Shown one piece after another: positions 33,710 to 45,449 of a stretch of 64,000 nucleotides of DNA; the first letter of the stretch is position 1; each line of letters starts with the position of its first letter. A program made the position numbers and the translations under genes. The DNA comes from Eisenibacter elegans DSM 3317 (lineage in GTDB: Bacteria; Bacteroidota; Bacteroidia; Cytophagales; Microscillaceae): NCBI RefSeq assembly GCF_000430505.1, contig NZ_AUMD01000011.1:62001-126000 (forward strand), given 5' to 3'. A model generated the notes under the pieces. It was not told the origin of the DNA. It searched no databases and saw only the letters and a list, made by a program, of their open reading frames with translations.

Positions 33710-33754
33710 GTGAGCTACTACAGGGTTGTAGTACGAAGGGTCTTTGCAAAAATA

Positions 33755-36202
33755 CTATTTTCTGATAAAAGCTCCTAGTTGTTCTTCAAAAGCCTGCATG
33801 AGCTTCTGCATTGTTTTGTCAATCACTTTATCGGTCAGTGTTTGTTGCTCGTCTTGTAGGATGAAGCTGATAGCATAGGCTTTTTTGCCAGTGTCAAGCT
33901 TATCGCCTTCATACACATCAAACACATTCATTTGTTTGAGCAGCTTGCGCTCCTTGCTGTAGGCCAAGGCTTCTATCTCACGATAGCTAACGTGTTTGTC
34001 TAACACAAGCGAAAGGTCGCGACGCACTTCGGGGAACTTGGCCACCTCTTGGTATTGTACTTCGGGGCGGTATTTGGCCGAGAGGTAATCCCAATCAAGC
34101 TCGGCGTACCAAACTTCTTGTTTGATGTCCAATTGTTTGGCCAAAGATTTTTTTACCAAGCCCAACTTGGCTACCGGATGTTTGCGGTACATCCAAGTGA
34201 GGCCGTATTCAAACAAATCAGTTGGCGCGTCTTGGGTGTTCAACTGTCCTTGCAAGTTTAGTTGCTCCAGCAGGCGTACCACAACTCCTGCCGCTTCGTG
34301 GAAGCTCAGGGCTTTGGTGGGGTTTTGCCAGCTTTCGGCAGTGCTGTTGCCTGTGAGCCATAATGAGAGCAAGGTTTGTTGTCGATATTTTTGGTCTACC
34401 GAAGCCTCAGCATCGGCCTCAGGGTTGCGGTGATACGCCTTACCGAATTCGAAGAAGCGCAAGTCTTTCTGGCGGCGGTTGATGTTATAGGCAATGGCTT
34501 CTAACCCTGAGAAGAGCGGTGTTTGGCGCATTACTTCCAGCTCCTCACTTAGCTTGTTGAGGATATACACCCGCTTATCACGCTCTAGCCCGGCTACGGC
34601 ATCGGCATAACGGGGCGCAGTGAGGGTATTGGTCATAATTTCCAAAAAGCCCTGTGTTACTAAGCCATGTGCAAGACGCTGTTGGAGCTTATTGGCATCT
34701 ACTACAGGGAATTTGGCCAAATAATCAGCGGAAGCGTGGGGGTGTAGGGGCACATTGTCGTAGCCGTAGATGCGCAAAATCTCCTCTATTACATCGGCTT
34801 CGCGCTGTACATCTACTCGGTAAGGCGGCACGGCGACGATCAGCTCTTCGGCAGTAGTTTGTAAGAGCTGGATATCGAGGCTTTGGAGAATTTCTTGAAT
34901 CTGGGCGTGGGGGATGGCTACTCCTATCAGGCGGTTGATGTGGGCATACTTGAGTGTTACCTCTGTAGCTTTGATAGGCTGTGGGTAGAGGTCTAGCACA
35001 TCCATACTGATTGTTCCACCGGCCAACTCTTGAATAAGCAGCGCAGCTCTTTTGAGTGCTTCTACGGTCTGGTTGGGGTCTACGCCACGCTCAAAGCGGA
35101 ACGAGGCATCAGTTTTGAGGCCGTGTTTGAGCGAAGAACGGCGGATATATTCAGGAGAGAAATAAGCACATTCGAGGAATACATTGCGGGTTTGGGCTGT
35201 AATACCCGAATCAACCCCGCCAAACACCCCTGCTAGGCACATAGGGCGGCGGTTGCCGTCGGCAATGACCAGATCTAGGGCGCTGAGGCTGCGGGTTTGG
35301 CCATCTAGGCTTACAAAGGGTGTGCCCTCGGGTAGGGTAGTAACGATGACCTGCCGCCCTTGGATTTTGTCGGCATCGAAGGTATGGAGGGGTTGCCCCA
35401 TTTCGTGCAACACATAGTTGCTGATATCTACAATATTGTTGATTGGGCTGAGGCCGATGGCTTTGAGGCGTTGTTGTAGCCATTCGGGCGAGGGAGCCAC
35501 CGTTACACCGCTGATGGTTACGCCAGCATAGCGTGGGCAGGCCTCTGTATTTTCGACTTTGATGCTGACGGGGTAATCTTGGTTTTGAACCACAAAGGCG
35601 CTCGTATCAGGCGTGCGGATGGGGCGTTGGAGCAGGGCGCGCAAGTCGCGGGCTACACCTATGTGTGAGGCTGCGTCGGCGCGGTTGGGTGTGAGCCCTA
35701 TCTCAAATACTTCGTCAGAGCGGAGGTCAAAATAGTCGGCGGCGGGCGTACCGTTGGGAAGTTCAGTTTGAAGCACCAAAATCCCTGCGTGCGATTTTCC
35801 AAGCCCCAGCTCATCTTCGGCACAAATCATTCCTTCGGAGGCTTCTCCTCTAATCTTGGCTTTTTTGAGGGTAATAGGCTCGCCTTCAGTGGGGTAGATG
35901 GTTGTGCCTACGAGCGCCACCAATACTTTTTGGCCGGCGGCTACGTTGGGTGCTCCACAGACAATCTCGAGCGGAGTAGCAGCCCCTACATCTACCGTGG
36001 TTTTGCGGAGCTTGTCTGCATTGGGGTGTGGCACACAAGTCAGTACTTCTCCTACGACTACGCCCGCCAGTCCGCCACGGACGCGCTCAAAAGGTTCAAC
36101 AGACTCTACTTCGAGTCCGCTACCGGTAAGGTGTTGGGCAACGGTGTTTGCCTCTTCGGGCAATTCAATGTAGTCGCGAAGCCAATGCAGGGAGATTTTC
36201 AT
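33755..36202 (-). CDS. pheT: phenylalanyl-tRNA synthetase beta subunit
   Basis: This 815-residue PheT has the full set of domains: an N-terminal segment (MKISLHWLRDYIELP), the EMAP-like tRNA-binding domain (GVVVGEVLTCVPHPNADKLRKTTVDVG), the B3/B4 editing domain, the B5 domain (VTLKYAHINRLIGVAIP), the catalytic-like domain (LRIYGYDNVPLHPHA and FFEFGKAY), and the C-terminal ferredoxin-fold anticodon-binding domain (AKFPEVRRDLSLVLDKHVSYREIEALA). It forms the alpha2-beta2 enzyme with PheS; pheS is not in this window, so the two genes are split. A TAACTTTG box (36307-36314) lies about 105 bases upstream. A 17-bp inverted repeat separates it from the DUF3467 gene. Confidence 0.95.
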   Translation of the reverse strand: MKISLHWLRDYIELPEEANTVAQHLTGSGLEVESVEPFERVRGGLAGVVVGEVLTCVPHPNADKLRKTTVDVGAATPLEIVCGAPNVAAGQKVLVALVGTTIYPTEGEPITLKKAKIRGEASEGMICAEDELGLGKSHAGILVLQTELPNGTPAADYFDLRSDEVFEIGLTPNRADAASHIGVARDLRALLQRPIRTPDTSAFVVQNQDYPVSIKVENTEACPRYAGVTISGVTVAPSPEWLQQRLKAIGLSPINNIVDISNYVLHEMGQPLHTFDADKIQGRQVIVTTLPEGTPFVSLDGQTRSLSALDLVIADGNRRPMCLAGVFGGVDSGITAQTRNVFLECAYFSPEYIRRSSLKHGLKTDASFRFERGVDPNQTVEALKRAALLIQELAGGTISMDVLDLYPQPIKATEVTLKYAHINRLIGVAIPHAQIQEILQSLDIQLLQTTAEELIVAVPPYRVDVQREADVIEEILRIYGYDNVPLHPHASADYLAKFPVVDANKLQQRLAHGLVTQGFLEIMTNTLTAPRYADAVAGLERDKRVYILNKLSEELEVMRQTPLFSGLEAIAYNINRRQKDLRFFEFGKAYHRNPEADAEASVDQKYRQQTLLSLWLTGNSTAESWQNPTKALSFHEAAGVVVRLLEQLNLQGQLNTQDAPTDLFEYGLTWMYRKHPVAKLGLVKKSLAKQLDIKQEVWYAELDWDYLSAKYRPEVQYQEVAKFPEVRRDLSLVLDKHVSYREIEALAYSKERKLLKQMNVFDVYEGDKLDTGKKAYAISFILQDEQQTLTDKVIDKTMQKLMQAFEEQLGAFIRK

Positions 36203-36306
36203 AAGTCAAAAGCAAGAATACCGCCTTCATAAGCCGAAGAAGCTACAGGCGGGTATGGTCTGAAAAATTGGGTCTGAGACAGTATTTGGCTAATTATCCA
36301 AAGGCT

Positions 36307-36314
36307 TCAAAGTT
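36307..36314 (-). promoter_or_regulatory. -7 promoter element of pheT
   Basis: Read on the minus strand, TAACTTTG (36314-36307) matches TAnnTTTG exactly. GTTT lies 20 bases upstream in place of TTTG. Transcription would start near 36300, about 98 bases before the pheT ATG. The rest of the 360-base gap 36203-36562 holds the large inverted repeat and nothing else recognisable. Confidence 0.5.
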
Positions 36315-36493
36315 ACAGAAAGCTTTTGGAAAATAAAACAACCGATTTTTGTATTAGCGCCTCTGTAGCTTGTTTTTGGGTAGGGAATGGGCGGGCGAAG
36401 GTAGCTATGGGCGCATAATGGTAAGGAAGGGCGCACACTGGTGTGGTATACAGGGGAGTAGTAGGACAATATGGATAACATAGAGGTATAAGA

Positions 36494-36534
36494 ATGCCGT
36501 TTTGGCTTACTGCGTTTGTAAGCCAAAACGGCAT
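36494..36534. other. 17-bp perfect inverted repeat
   Basis: ATGCCGTTTTGGCTTAC (36494-36510) and its exact complement (36518-36534) surround a seven-base loop. It lies after the DUF3467 gene (minus strand, stop at 36563) and before the pheT promoter. On neither strand is there a T-run of three or more right after the stem, so it is not a classical terminator, although its place fits the end of the rpo-DUF3467 transcript. Confidence 0.65.
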
Positions 36535-36562
36535 CAAGTCAGAGAGACAACGTTTCTACCGG

Positions 36563-36889
36563 CTATGCTTCGCCCATTTGCCCACTAAAATGAATAGGAG
36601 TTTTGGAGGTATCTTGAGGCATCTGAATGGCACCATAGGTTTCCTCATACTGTCGGATATTGTCGTTGAGGGCTGCTACTAGGCGTTTGGCGTGTTCGGG
36701 GGTCAAGATAACACGCGATTTGACTCTTGGCTGTGGCAAACCAGGCATCATACGGATAAAATCCAGCACAAATTCAGCGTTGGAGTGTAGAATCATCACC
36801 AGGTTGGCATATTCTCCTTCGGCCAACTCAGCAGGCAGCTCTATATTGTGTGGATTAGGCTCTTGAAGGTCTTGCTCTTCTATGTTCAT
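36563..36889 (-). CDS. DUF3467 protein
   Basis: This 108-residue soluble protein has an acidic N-terminus (MNIEEQDLQEPNP) and the DUF3467 core: ELAEGEYANLVMILHSNAEFVLDFIRMMPG and RVKSRVILTPEHAKRLVAALNDNIRQYEETYG. The family is common in Bacteroidota, is often encoded next to rpoC, and has an unknown role. Here it lies 82 bases after rpoC with a hairpin terminator between, so its expression might be read-through from the rpoBC transcript. No further hints about function are visible. Confidence 0.88.
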   Translation of the reverse strand: MNIEEQDLQEPNPHNIELPAELAEGEYANLVMILHSNAEFVLDFIRMMPGLPQPRVKSRVILTPEHAKRLVAALNDNIRQYEETYGAIQMPQDTSKTPIHFSGQMGEA

Positions 36890-36930
36890 CAGATTTGTGG
36901 GAATAAGGTGAGCGATTAGTTTTCAGAAAC

Positions 36931-36963
36931 AAAGCCTTGTAAGCTTTTGGCTCACAAGGCTTT
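36931..36963 (-). terminator. intrinsic terminator after rpoC
   Basis: AAAGCCTTGT (36931-36940) and ACAAGGCTTT (36954-36963) form a perfect 10-bp stem, and the inner bases can pair further (GTAAGC with GCTCAC, with mismatch). On the minus strand it is followed by GTTTCTG, a weak T-run. It lies eight bases after the rpoC stop and probably reduces rather than blocks transcription into DUF3467. Confidence 0.6.
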
Positions 36964-36971
36964 GGGGTTAT

Positions 36972-39900
36972 TTAGTTAAGCTGTTTTTTCTTTTGGCGCT
37001 CTTTGCGCTTGTTTTCTACCAGCTTGTCATACTCTTCTTGAGAGTGTACGATGATATCGTCGTATTCGCGGACACCCGTACCGGCAGGGATTAAGTGCCC
37101 TACGATAACGTTTTCTTTCAAGCCCAAGAGGTAGTCGCGCTTGCCATTAATAGCGGCTTCGCTGAGTACCTTGGTGGTTTCTTGGAAAGAGGCCGCCGAG
37201 ATAAAGCTGCTAGTACCGAGCGACGACTGGGTAATACCCTGAAGTGTAGGCATCGATACGGCAGTTTCGGCATCACGTACTTCTACCAATGCTAGGTCTT
37301 TGCGTTTGAGGCTGGAGTTTTCGTCGCGTAGCTCGCGGGCAGTAATGATTTGCCCAGGCTTGAAGCGGCTAGAGTTTCCGGCTTCTACCACGACCTTGCG
37401 GTTGAACATGCTGTCGTTTTCTTCGCGGAAGGTGAATTTGTCGACAATCTGTCCGGGTAGGAAGTTGGTATCTCCAGGCTCAACGATTTCGACTTTTTGC
37501 ATCATTTGGCGAACAATCACCTCGATGTGTTTATCGTTGATTTTCACCCCTTGTACGCGGTATACTTCCTGAATCTCGTTCACCAAGTATTCTTGTACGG
37601 CAGTAGGTCCTTTGATAGAAAGGATGTCGGCAGGGGTAATGGCTCCGTCAGAAAGGGGCTGCCCGGCGCGCACAAAATCTTTATCTTGAACCAAGATGTG
37701 CTTTGATAGTGGCACCATATAACGCTTGCGTACGCCGTCACGAGATTCTACGAAAATCTCTCGGTTACCACGCTTGATTGTTCCGTACTCTACGATACCG
37801 TCAATCTCACTTACTACCGCAGGGTTTGACGGGTTACGGGCTTCAAAAAGCTCGGTTACTCGTGGAAGACCACCGGTGATGTCGCGGGTTTTACCAATAG
37901 CACGAGGAATCTTGGCCAGCACCTGTCCGGCTTTGATTTGTATGCCATCGTTGATGGCCAAGTGAGCGCCTACCGGGATGTTGAACGAGCGGATTTCGCC
38001 GCTTACCGTGTTGATATTGATGGTAGGGTTCTTGGTCTTATCTTTGGTATCGATGATGACTTTCTCGCGGAAACCAGTCTGCTCATCGGCCTCTTCTTTA
38101 TAAGTAACGCCTTCGATGATGGCCTCAAAGTTGATTTCTCCATCGGCATCAGCCAAGATAACGGCGTTGTAGGCATCCCAGTAGCAGATAGACTGACCTT
38201 TGGTAACGGTTTCGCCTTCTTTTACTTTCAAGAATGCACCATACGGTACGTGGTAGGTAATGAGCACCTTGTTGGTTTCGGGCTGTACGATACGCACTTC
38301 TGTTGCACGACCCATCACCACTTCTACAGGCTCTCCTTCGGAATCTACGGTAGGTACGCTGCGCAGTTCTTCAAACTGTACAATACCATCGAATTTAGCC
38401 AAAATGCTTGCTTCAGAGATGATGTTCGAAGCCGTACCACCAAAGTGGAAAGTGCGGAGTGTCAGCTGTGTACCGGGCTCACCGATAGACTGTGCGGCGA
38501 TGACTCCTACAGCTTCTCCTTTGTTGACCATTCGGCCTGTGGAGAGACTGCGTCCGTAACACTTTACACACACGCCGCGCTTGGCTTCGCAGGTCAGTAC
38601 AGAACGGATTTCGACACCGTCGATGCTTGTTTCTTCAATACGCTCGGCAATCTCTTCAGTGATTTCTTCGCCTGAGGCTAGAATCAGCTCTTCGGTCAAC
38701 GGATCATACACATCGTGTACTGATACACGACCGAGGATACGGTCGGCCAATGGCTCGATGATGTCCTCGTTTTCTTTGAGGGCAGTGATGGTAATGCCAC
38801 GCAGTGTACCACAGTCTTCTTCATTGACGATAACATCCTGCGCTACGTCTACCAGACGACGGGTGAGGTAACCAGCATCGGCAGTTTTCAAAGCTGTATC
38901 GGCCAGACCCTTACGCGCACCGTGGGTAGAGATAAAGTACTCGATTACGTCCAAACCTTCTTTGAAGTTAGAGATAATCGGGTTTTCGATAATCTCCCCT
39001 ACAGAGCCTTGGAGGTTTTTCTGAGGCTTGGCCATCAGACCACGCATACCGCCCAGCTGACGAATTTGCTCACGAGAGCCACGCGCTCCAGAGTGCATCA
39101 TCATATAAATGGAGTTGAAGCCTTGCTTATCGTTCTCCATTTGGTTCATTAGGGTTTCAGTGAGCTGGATGTTGATACGTGTCCATACGTCAATTACTTT
39201 GTTGTAACGCTCGTTGTCCGTAATCAGACCCATTTGGTAGTAGTTCTGAATTTCTTCTACCTGCTCTTTGGCTTTATTTACCAGCTCATTTTTCTCCTCA
39301 GGGATGATTACGTCCCCAATACCGATAGAGAGCCCGCCTTTATAAGCCGTTTGGAAGCCAAGATACTTGATATCATCCAAGAATTTGGCGGCCTTGGTTA
39401 CCCCGGCTACTTTGTAGACAAAGGCGATGATTTTCTGTAGCTCTTTCTTCGTAAGCAGCTTGTCAATAAAGCCGGCTTCTTCGGGTACAAACTGATTGAA
39501 GATGACACGTCCGGCCACTGTTTCAATCATTTTCACCTCATATTCGCCTGTTTCTTGGTTGCGCGTCTTGATTTTGACGTGCACATAGGCGTTTTTAGAA
39601 AGTTTTTTCTCATTGTAGGCAATTACCAGCTCTTCTGTAGAATAGAAGCGAAGACCTTCACCGGGGACTTTGTAGTCTTCGGTGCTGCGGCGGCCTTTGG
39701 TGAGGTAATACAGCCCCAGTACCATGTCTTGTGATGGTACGGCGATAGGCGCTCCGTTGGCAGGGTTGAGGATGTTATGCGATGACAACATCAACAGCGA
39801 TGCCTCAGCAATGGCTTCGTGGCCAAGGGGTACGTGTACCGCCATTTGGTCACCGTCAAAGTCAGCGTTGAACGCCGTACAGGCCAGTGGGTGTAGCTGG

Positions 39901-41282
39901 ATAGCTTTACCTTCAATAAGCTTGGGTTGGAAAGCTTGGATACCCAAACGGTGAAGCGTTGGAGCTCGGTTGAGTAACACTGGGTGTCCTTTGAGTACGT
40001 TCTCCAAGATATCCCAAACCACAGGGTCTTTGCGGTCTACAATCTTTTTGGCAGACTTTACCGTCTTCACAATACCGCGCTCAATGAGCTTACGGATGAT
40101 GAAGGGTTTGAAAAGCTCGGCAGCCATATCTTTGGGCAGACCACATTCGTGGAGCTTCAGCTCAGGGCCTACAACGATTACCGAACGGCCGGAGTAGTCT
40201 ACACGCTTACCCAACAAGTTCTGACGGAAACGGCCCTGCTTGCCTTTGAGCATATCAGAAAGCGACTTGAGGGCACGGTTACCATCTGCACGCACGGCAT
40301 TGACCTTGCGCGAGTTGTCGAAGAGCGAGTCTACAGCCTCTTGGAGCATACGCTTTTCATTACGCAAGATTACCTCTGGGGCTTTGATTTCGATGAGGCG
40401 CTTGAGGCGGTTATTACGAATGATTACGCGGCGGTAGAGGTCGTTGAGGTCAGAAGTAGCAAAACGCCCACCGTCAAGAGGCACCAATGGGCGCAACTCA
40501 GGGGGAATGACCGGCACCATTCGGATAATCATCCATTCGGGGCGGTTTTCGATACGAGTTTTAGCATCACGGAAAGCCTCCACCACACGCAGGCGCTTCA
40601 AGGCTTCGGCTTTACGCTGTTGTGAGCGGTCTTTAGAGGCAGAGTCACGCAATTCGTAAGATAGCTCTTCCAAATTGATGCGGCTGAGTAGCATTTCCAA
40701 TGCTTCAGCGCCCATTTTGGCAATAAATTTATTCGGGTCTGCATCGTCGAGCATTTGGTTTTCGCGTGGAAGCTTGTCCATATGCGCCAAATATTCTTCC
40801 TCGGTGAGGAAATCCAGTTGGTTGACACCTTCTTCGGCCAATGTTCCCGGTTGTACGACGACATAGCGCTCGTAGTAGATAATCTGATCTAGTTTTTTGG
40901 TAGGAAGCCCCAGGAGGTAGCCGATTTTGTTGGGCAATGAGCGGAAATACCAGATATGCGCTACAGGTACCACCAGCTCGATATGTCCCATACGCTCGCG
41001 GCGTACTTTTTTCTCTGTTACTTCTACCCCGCAACGGTCGCAAATGATGCCTTTGTAGCGGATACGTTTATATTTACCACAGTGGCATTCCCAGTCTTTT
41101 ACCGGCCCGAAGATACGCTCGCAAAACAAACCGCCCATTTCGGGTTTGTAAGTACGGTAGTTGATGGTTTCGGGTTGGGTTACTTCCCCATACGAAGAGT
41201 CCAAGATAGACTCCGGAGAGGCCAAGCTAATGGTAATGCTCTTAAAATCGTGGGTGAGTTTTTTATTTTTTTTGAACGACAT
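36972..41282 (-). CDS. rpoC: RNA polymerase beta-prime subunit
   Basis: This 1436-residue RpoC has the active-site motif [15 protein letters not shown] at about 480, with three Mg-binding aspartates. The zinc-binding Cys sets are [20 protein letters not shown] near residue 65 and [11 protein letters not shown] near residue 910. The bridge-helix/trigger-loop region [12 protein letters not shown] is followed by an insertion and the C-terminal domain, with [20 protein letters not shown] as the last conserved block. It is longer than the E. coli protein because of an insertion after the trigger loop, as expected in Bacteroidota. It is 115 bases after rpoB, with a hairpin between. Confidence 0.97.
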   Translation of the reverse strand: MSFKKNKKLTHDFKSITISLASPESILDSSYGEVTQPETINYRTYKPEMGGLFCERIFGPVKDWECHCGKYKRIRYKGIICDRCGVEVTEKKVRRERMGHIELVVPVAHIWYFRSLPNKIGYLLGLPTKKLDQIIYYERYVVVQPGTLAEEGVNQLDFLTEEEYLAHMDKLPRENQMLDDADPNKFIAKMGAEALEMLLSRINLEELSYELRDSASKDRSQQRKAEALKRLRVVEAFRDAKTRIENRPEWMIIRMVPVIPPELRPLVPLDGGRFATSDLNDLYRRVIIRNNRLKRLIEIKAPEVILRNEKRMLQEAVDSLFDNSRKVNAVRADGNRALKSLSDMLKGKQGRFRQNLLGKRVDYSGRSVIVVGPELKLHECGLPKDMAAELFKPFIIRKLIERGIVKTVKSAKKIVDRKDPVVWDILENVLKGHPVLLNRAPTLHRLGIQAFQPKLIEGKAIQLHPLACTAFNADFDGDQMAVHVPLGHEAIAEASLLMLSSHNILNPANGAPIAVPSQDMVLGLYYLTKGRRSTEDYKVPGEGLRFYSTEELVIAYNEKKLSKNAYVHVKIKTRNQETGEYEVKMIETVAGRVIFNQFVPEEAGFIDKLLTKKELQKIIAFVYKVAGVTKAAKFLDDIKYLGFQTAYKGGLSIGIGDVIIPEEKNELVNKAKEQVEEIQNYYQMGLITDNERYNKVIDVWTRINIQLTETLMNQMENDKQGFNSIYMMMHSGARGSREQIRQLGGMRGLMAKPQKNLQGSVGEIIENPIISNFKEGLDVIEYFISTHGARKGLADTALKTADAGYLTRRLVDVAQDVIVNEEDCGTLRGITITALKENEDIIEPLADRILGRVSVHDVYDPLTEELILASGEEITEEIAERIEETSIDGVEIRSVLTCEAKRGVCVKCYGRSLSTGRMVNKGEAVGVIAAQSIGEPGTQLTLRTFHFGGTASNIISEASILAKFDGIVQFEELRSVPTVDSEGEPVEVVMGRATEVRIVQPETNKVLITYHVPYGAFLKVKEGETVTKGQSICYWDAYNAVILADADGEINFEAIIEGVTYKEEADEQTGFREKVIIDTKDKTKNPTININTVSGEIRSFNIPVGAHLAINDGIQIKAGQVLAKIPRAIGKTRDITGGLPRVTELFEARNPSNPAVVSEIDGIVEYGTIKRGNREIFVESRDGVRKRYMVPLSKHILVQDKDFVRAGQPLSDGAITPADILSIKGPTAVQEYLVNEIQEVYRVQGVKINDKHIEVIVRQMMQKVEIVEPGDTNFLPGQIVDKFTFREENDSMFNRKVVVEAGNSSRFKPGQIITARELRDENSSLKRKDLALVEVRDAETAVSMPTLQGITQSSLGTSSFISAASFQETTKVLSEAAINGKRDYLLGLKENVIVGHLIPAGTGVREYDDIIVHSQEEYDKLVENKRKERQKKKQLN

Positions 41283-41349
41283 CTGCTGAAAAGTTTGTAG
41301 GGTTGATTGTATGCCTTTTGTGCCTGTTTACGTTCTTAAACAGAGTTGG

Positions 41350-41379
41350 GCACCGAAGGGGGAACTACCGCTTCGGTGC
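41350..41379 (-). other. hairpin between rpoB and rpoC
   Basis: GCACCGAAG (41350-41358) and CTTCGGTGC (41371-41379) form a perfect 9-bp stem with a 12-base loop. The minus strand continues CCAACTCTGTTTAAG, lacking a strong T-run. It lies 18 bases after the rpoB stop. It may be a processing site or weak attenuator in the rpo transcript. Confidence 0.5.
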
Positions 41380-41397
41380 TGTACTCCTGCCAGAGGG

Positions 41398-44300
41398 TTA
41401 CTCCAGCGTGATTTCGAGGGCGAGGCCGCGAAGCTCGTGTACCAATACGTTGAATGACTCAGGGATATTGGGGGTTGGGATATTTTCTCCCTTCACGATA
41501 GCTTCATAAGCTTTGGCACGACCGATAACATCATCAGACTTAACGGTCAGAATCTCTTGCAAGACGTGTGAAGCACCAAAGGCTTCCAATGCCCATACTT
41601 CCATTTCCCCGAAGCGCTGCCCACCAAATTGGGCTTTACCGCCAAGAGGTTGTTGGGTGATGAGTGAATAAGGGCCGATAGAGCGGGCGTGCATCTTATC
41701 GTCCACCAAGTGGCCGAGTTTGAGCATATAAATAATACCTACCGTAACGGGTTGGTCGAAGGCCTCTCCCGTCAAGCCATCATACAAGACTGTACGTCCA
41801 AATGCAGGTATTCCGGCGGCGGCTACTTCTTTGGCTACTTCCTCTTCGGTAGCGCCGTCAAAGATTGGGGTGGCATATTTCTTATTCAGAATCTTACCTG
41901 CCCAGCCGAGCATAGTCTCATAGATTTGCCCCAAGTTCATACGCGAAGGTACGCCTAGTGGGTTGAGTACAATATCTACCGGAGTGCCATCGGCCAAGAA
42001 CGGCATATCTTCTTCGGGAACGATTTTAGAGACAACCCCTTTGTTACCGTGGCGACCGGCCATTTTATCACCCACACGTAGTTTACGTTTTTTGGCAATG
42101 TATACTTTGGCCAGCTTGACAATACCCGTAGGCAGTTCGTCTCCTACTTCGATGGCAAAGCGTTCGCGCTTGAAGTTGCCCGAAATTTCGTTGCGGCGTT
42201 TGTTGTAGTTTTTCACTAGCGCCACCAGCGTTTCGTTTGTATCGGCATCATCAGTAGCATTGTCGAGCAGTAGGTCACCGATGAGATTTACTTCTTCGGG
42301 TACGTTGTAGCTGCTCTCGTCGCGGAAGACGTTCTTATCAGGGAACAGATTCTGCTCTATATTTTTGCGAGTGAATTTCACTCCGCTGCTCATAATCTCT
42401 TCTCCAAACTTATGCTTGATACCCTTGCAGGTTTTGCCTTCGAGCAGGGTCGTTACTTTTTCAAGCATAATGTGGCGGATTTTGGTCAAGTCCTTGCTGT
42501 ACTCGGCCATCAGGTCACGCACTTGTTGTTTGGCTTTATCGCGAGAGTCTTTGTCTTTTTTGGGTCTTGAGAAGAGCTTGGTCTCAATAATGACTCCGTT
42601 CATTGATGGGGGCGCCTTGAGAGAAGCATCTTTCACATCGCCGGCCTTATCTCCGAAGATAGCACGCAATAGTTTCTCCTCAGGAGTAGGATCACTTTCG
42701 CCCTTGGGCGTAATCTTACCAATCAGGATATCGCCTTCGCGTACACGAGTACCTACTGATACGATACCGTTTTCGTCGAGGTATTTGATAGCCTCTTCGC
42801 TAACGTTCGGGATTTCAGAGGTCAACTCTTCTTCCCCACGCTTGGTATCGCGTACTTCGAGGTCATACTCTTCGATGTGTAGTGAAGTCAGAATATCTTC
42901 GCGCACTACTTTTTCAGAGATAACAATCGCATCTTCAAAGTTGTATCCTTGCCAAGGCATAAAGGCGACCATTAGGTTGACACCCAAAGCCAGCTCTCCA
43001 CCCTCAGTGGCATATCCTTCGCAAAGCACATCGCCTTGTTTGACGCGTTGCCCTTTGTGAACCATAGGCTTGAGGTTGATGCAGGTATCTTGGTTGGTAC
43101 GGCGGAACTTCACCAAGTTGTAGGTAACGATGTTGTCGTCAAAAGAAATAAGGCTCAGTTTTTCGGTGTAGTCATATTGGATGGTAATCTTGGTAGCATC
43201 CACATAAGTTACTACGCCGTCGTGTTCGGCTACTACTAGTGCGCGGGAATCGAGCGCGGCGCGGCCTTCAAGTCCAGTACCTACGATAGGGGCTTGTGGG
43301 CGGAATAGAGGCACGGCTTGGCGCTGCATGTTTGAGCCCATCAAGGCACGGTTGGCGTCGTCATGTTCCAAGAATGGAATCATAGAAGCCGCCACCGATA
43401 CGATTTGGTTTGGCGCTACGTCCATATAAGTCAGCGTATCCGGCTCCACCACAGGGAAGTCTCCCTCAAATCGGGCTTTGAGTCGGTCGCGCAAGAAGTT
43501 TCCTTTTTCATCGATAGGCAAGTTGGCCTGAGCGATGTAGTGGTTGTCTTCTTCTTCGGCAGTCAGGTAAATTAGGTCATCGGTTACCTTACCCTCTCGT
43601 ACGATGCGGTAAGGGGTTTCGATAAAGCCCATACTGTTCACTTTGGCGTGTACGCAAAGCGAAGAAATCAGACCGATATTGGGGCCTTCAGGGGTTTCGA
43701 TGGTACATAGGCGGCCATAGTGCGTATAGTGAACGTCGCGCACCTCAAAGCCTGCACGCTCGCGTGAAAGGCCTCCGGGGCCGAGCGCTGACATACGGCG
43801 TTTGTGGGTAATCTCAGACAAGGGGTTGGTCTGATCCATAAACTGCGACAGCTGGTTGGTTCCAAAGAAGGAGTTGATGACCGACGAGAGCGTACGGGCA
43901 TTGATCAAATCCACAGGTTTGAAATCCTCATTGTCACGCACGTTCATCCGCTCGCGGATGGTACGCGCCATACGTGCCAAGCCTACACCAAACTGTGTAT
44001 AGAGCTGCTCGCCTACAGTACGTACGCGGCGGTTGCTCAAGTGGTCAATATCATCGACCACAGCCTTAGAGTTGATAAGGCCGATAAGATATTTGATAAT
44101 CGACACGATGTCCTCTTCTGTCAAGACACGTACTTCGCTGTCGATAGTCAGGTCAAGTTTTTTGTTGATACGGTAGCGCCCTACTTCGCCTAGGTCGTAT
44201 CGTTTTTCGCTAAAGAACAAACTCTGGATCAGCTCTCGTGCCGTCTGCTCGTCAGGGGCTTCTGTGTTACGAAGTTGGCGGTAGATGGTCTCTAAGGCTT

Positions 44301-45267
44301 CTTTCTCAGAGTTAGAATTATCTTTTTGGAGCGTATTGTAGATGATAGAGAAGTCAGCAATATTGACATCCTCCCGGTGCAAGATGATGGTTTGGCTACC
44401 TGATTCTACGATTACCTCTACGTCTTCGGCTTCGATGATAGAATCACGCTCCAAGAGCACATCATTTCGGACAATAGATACTACCTCGCCGGTATCTTCG
44501 TCTACAAAGTCCTCTGTCCAAGTACGCAATACCCGTGCGGCTAGCTTACGCCCCACTACTTTTTTGAGGTTTTTGGCATTGGCCTCAATCTCTTCCGAAA
44601 GATTGAAGAGATCCAAGATTTGCTTGTCAGTACCATACCCAATCACCCGTAGGAGGGTAGTTACTGGGAATTTCTTTTTACGGTCGATATAAGCATACAT
44701 GACGTTGTTTACGTCGGTCGTAAATTCAATCCAAGACCCTTTGAAGGGGATAATACGGGCAGAGTATAGCTTGGTACCGTTGGTGTGTTTGCTTTGCGCA
44801 AAAAACACCCCTGGAGAGCGGTGCAACTGAGATACAATGACCCGCTCAGCACCATTGATGACAAAAGAGCCTTTTTCGGTCATATAAGGAATATTGCCCA
44901 AAAATACCTCTTGCTCGATGGTCTGAAACTCTTCGTTGTCTTCGTCGTTACAAGAAAGACGGAGTTTGGCTTTGAGTGGAATGGAATAGGTAAGCCCACG
45001 GTCAATGCACTCATCAACGGAATACTTGGGAGGGTCTATAGAATAGTCCACAAACTCCAGTACAAAATTTTCGCGGGAATCTGAGATAGGAAAGTTCTCA
45101 AAAAACACCTTGAAAAGCCCTTCGTCTCTTCTTTCTTCAGGCGGAGTGTCTATCTGAAAGAAGTCTTTAAAGGATTGTAGCTGAATGTCCAAGAAGTCAG
45201 GGTAATCGACGATGGTTTTTACCTTGGCAAAACTGTGCCTTCCGTAGAGATGAGAAGTTTGCATCAT
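41398..45267 (-). CDS. rpoB: RNA polymerase beta subunit
   Basis: This 1289-residue RpoB contains all the main blocks: the lobe and protrusion, the rifampicin pocket ([34 protein letters not shown]), the [16 protein letters not shown] and [11 protein letters not shown] blocks, then [11 protein letters not shown], and the C-terminal [49 protein letters not shown]. The rifampicin-pocket residues equivalent to D516, H526 and S531 of E. coli are unchanged, which predicts a sensitive enzyme. It lies 182 bases after rplL; the gap contains a strong hairpin. It is transcribed with rplL, rplJ and rplA upstream. Confidence 0.97.
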   Translation of the reverse strand: MMQTSHLYGRHSFAKVKTIVDYPDFLDIQLQSFKDFFQIDTPPEERRDEGLFKVFFENFPISDSRENFVLEFVDYSIDPPKYSVDECIDRGLTYSIPLKAKLRLSCNDEDNEEFQTIEQEVFLGNIPYMTEKGSFVINGAERVIVSQLHRSPGVFFAQSKHTNGTKLYSARIIPFKGSWIEFTTDVNNVMYAYIDRKKKFPVTTLLRVIGYGTDKQILDLFNLSEEIEANAKNLKKVVGRKLAARVLRTWTEDFVDEDTGEVVSIVRNDVLLERDSIIEAEDVEVIVESGSQTIILHREDVNIADFSIIYNTLQKDNSNSEKEALETIYRQLRNTEAPDEQTARELIQSLFFSEKRYDLGEVGRYRINKKLDLTIDSEVRVLTEEDIVSIIKYLIGLINSKAVVDDIDHLSNRRVRTVGEQLYTQFGVGLARMARTIRERMNVRDNEDFKPVDLINARTLSSVINSFFGTNQLSQFMDQTNPLSEITHKRRMSALGPGGLSRERAGFEVRDVHYTHYGRLCTIETPEGPNIGLISSLCVHAKVNSMGFIETPYRIVREGKVTDDLIYLTAEEEDNHYIAQANLPIDEKGNFLRDRLKARFEGDFPVVEPDTLTYMDVAPNQIVSVAASMIPFLEHDDANRALMGSNMQRQAVPLFRPQAPIVGTGLEGRAALDSRALVVAEHDGVVTYVDATKITIQYDYTEKLSLISFDDNIVTYNLVKFRRTNQDTCINLKPMVHKGQRVKQGDVLCEGYATEGGELALGVNLMVAFMPWQGYNFEDAIVISEKVVREDILTSLHIEEYDLEVRDTKRGEEELTSEIPNVSEEAIKYLDENGIVSVGTRVREGDILIGKITPKGESDPTPEEKLLRAIFGDKAGDVKDASLKAPPSMNGVIIETKLFSRPKKDKDSRDKAKQQVRDLMAEYSKDLTKIRHIMLEKVTTLLEGKTCKGIKHKFGEEIMSSGVKFTRKNIEQNLFPDKNVFRDESSYNVPEEVNLIGDLLLDNATDDADTNETLVALVKNYNKRRNEISGNFKRERFAIEVGDELPTGIVKLAKVYIAKKRKLRVGDKMAGRHGNKGVVSKIVPEEDMPFLADGTPVDIVLNPLGVPSRMNLGQIYETMLGWAGKILNKKYATPIFDGATEEEVAKEVAAAGIPAFGRTVLYDGLTGEAFDQPVTVGIIYMLKLGHLVDDKMHARSIGPYSLITQQPLGGKAQFGGQRFGEMEVWALEAFGASHVLQEILTVKSDDVIGRAKAYEAIVKGENIPTPNIPESFNVLVHELRGLALEITLE

Positions 45268-45370
45268 AAGTTGTTAGCGCTTGGAGTAGGGAGGGGGAGA
45301 AAAGGGGGTGTCATAGCAATACATTTGGAGCTAACTAGTGTGTAGCCCCAAATGTTTTGAAATGACGAAA

Positions 45371-45395
45371 AGACCTGACTTTTGATGCCAGGTCT
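45371..45395 (-). terminator. attenuator-like hairpin between rplL and rpoB
   Basis: AGACCTG (45371-45377) and CAGGTCT (45389-45395) pair perfectly. On the minus strand the stem is followed by TTTTCGTC, a T-run of four. It sits in the rplL-rpoB gap, where many bacteria have a partial terminator that lowers rpoBC relative to ribosomal protein genes. Read-through is expected because rpoB has no other clear promoter. Confidence 0.6.
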
Positions 45396-45449
45396 GAAAG
45401 AATTGCGCAATATATGAATATTTTCAAAGATTTCGCAATTCTGACGCGG

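Noticed and set aside
36290-36537. Two minus-strand frames of 74 and 78 residues upstream of pheT
   Set aside because: Both overlap the 17-bp inverted repeat and the pheT promoter and are Ser/Tyr/Pro-rich with no coding pattern.
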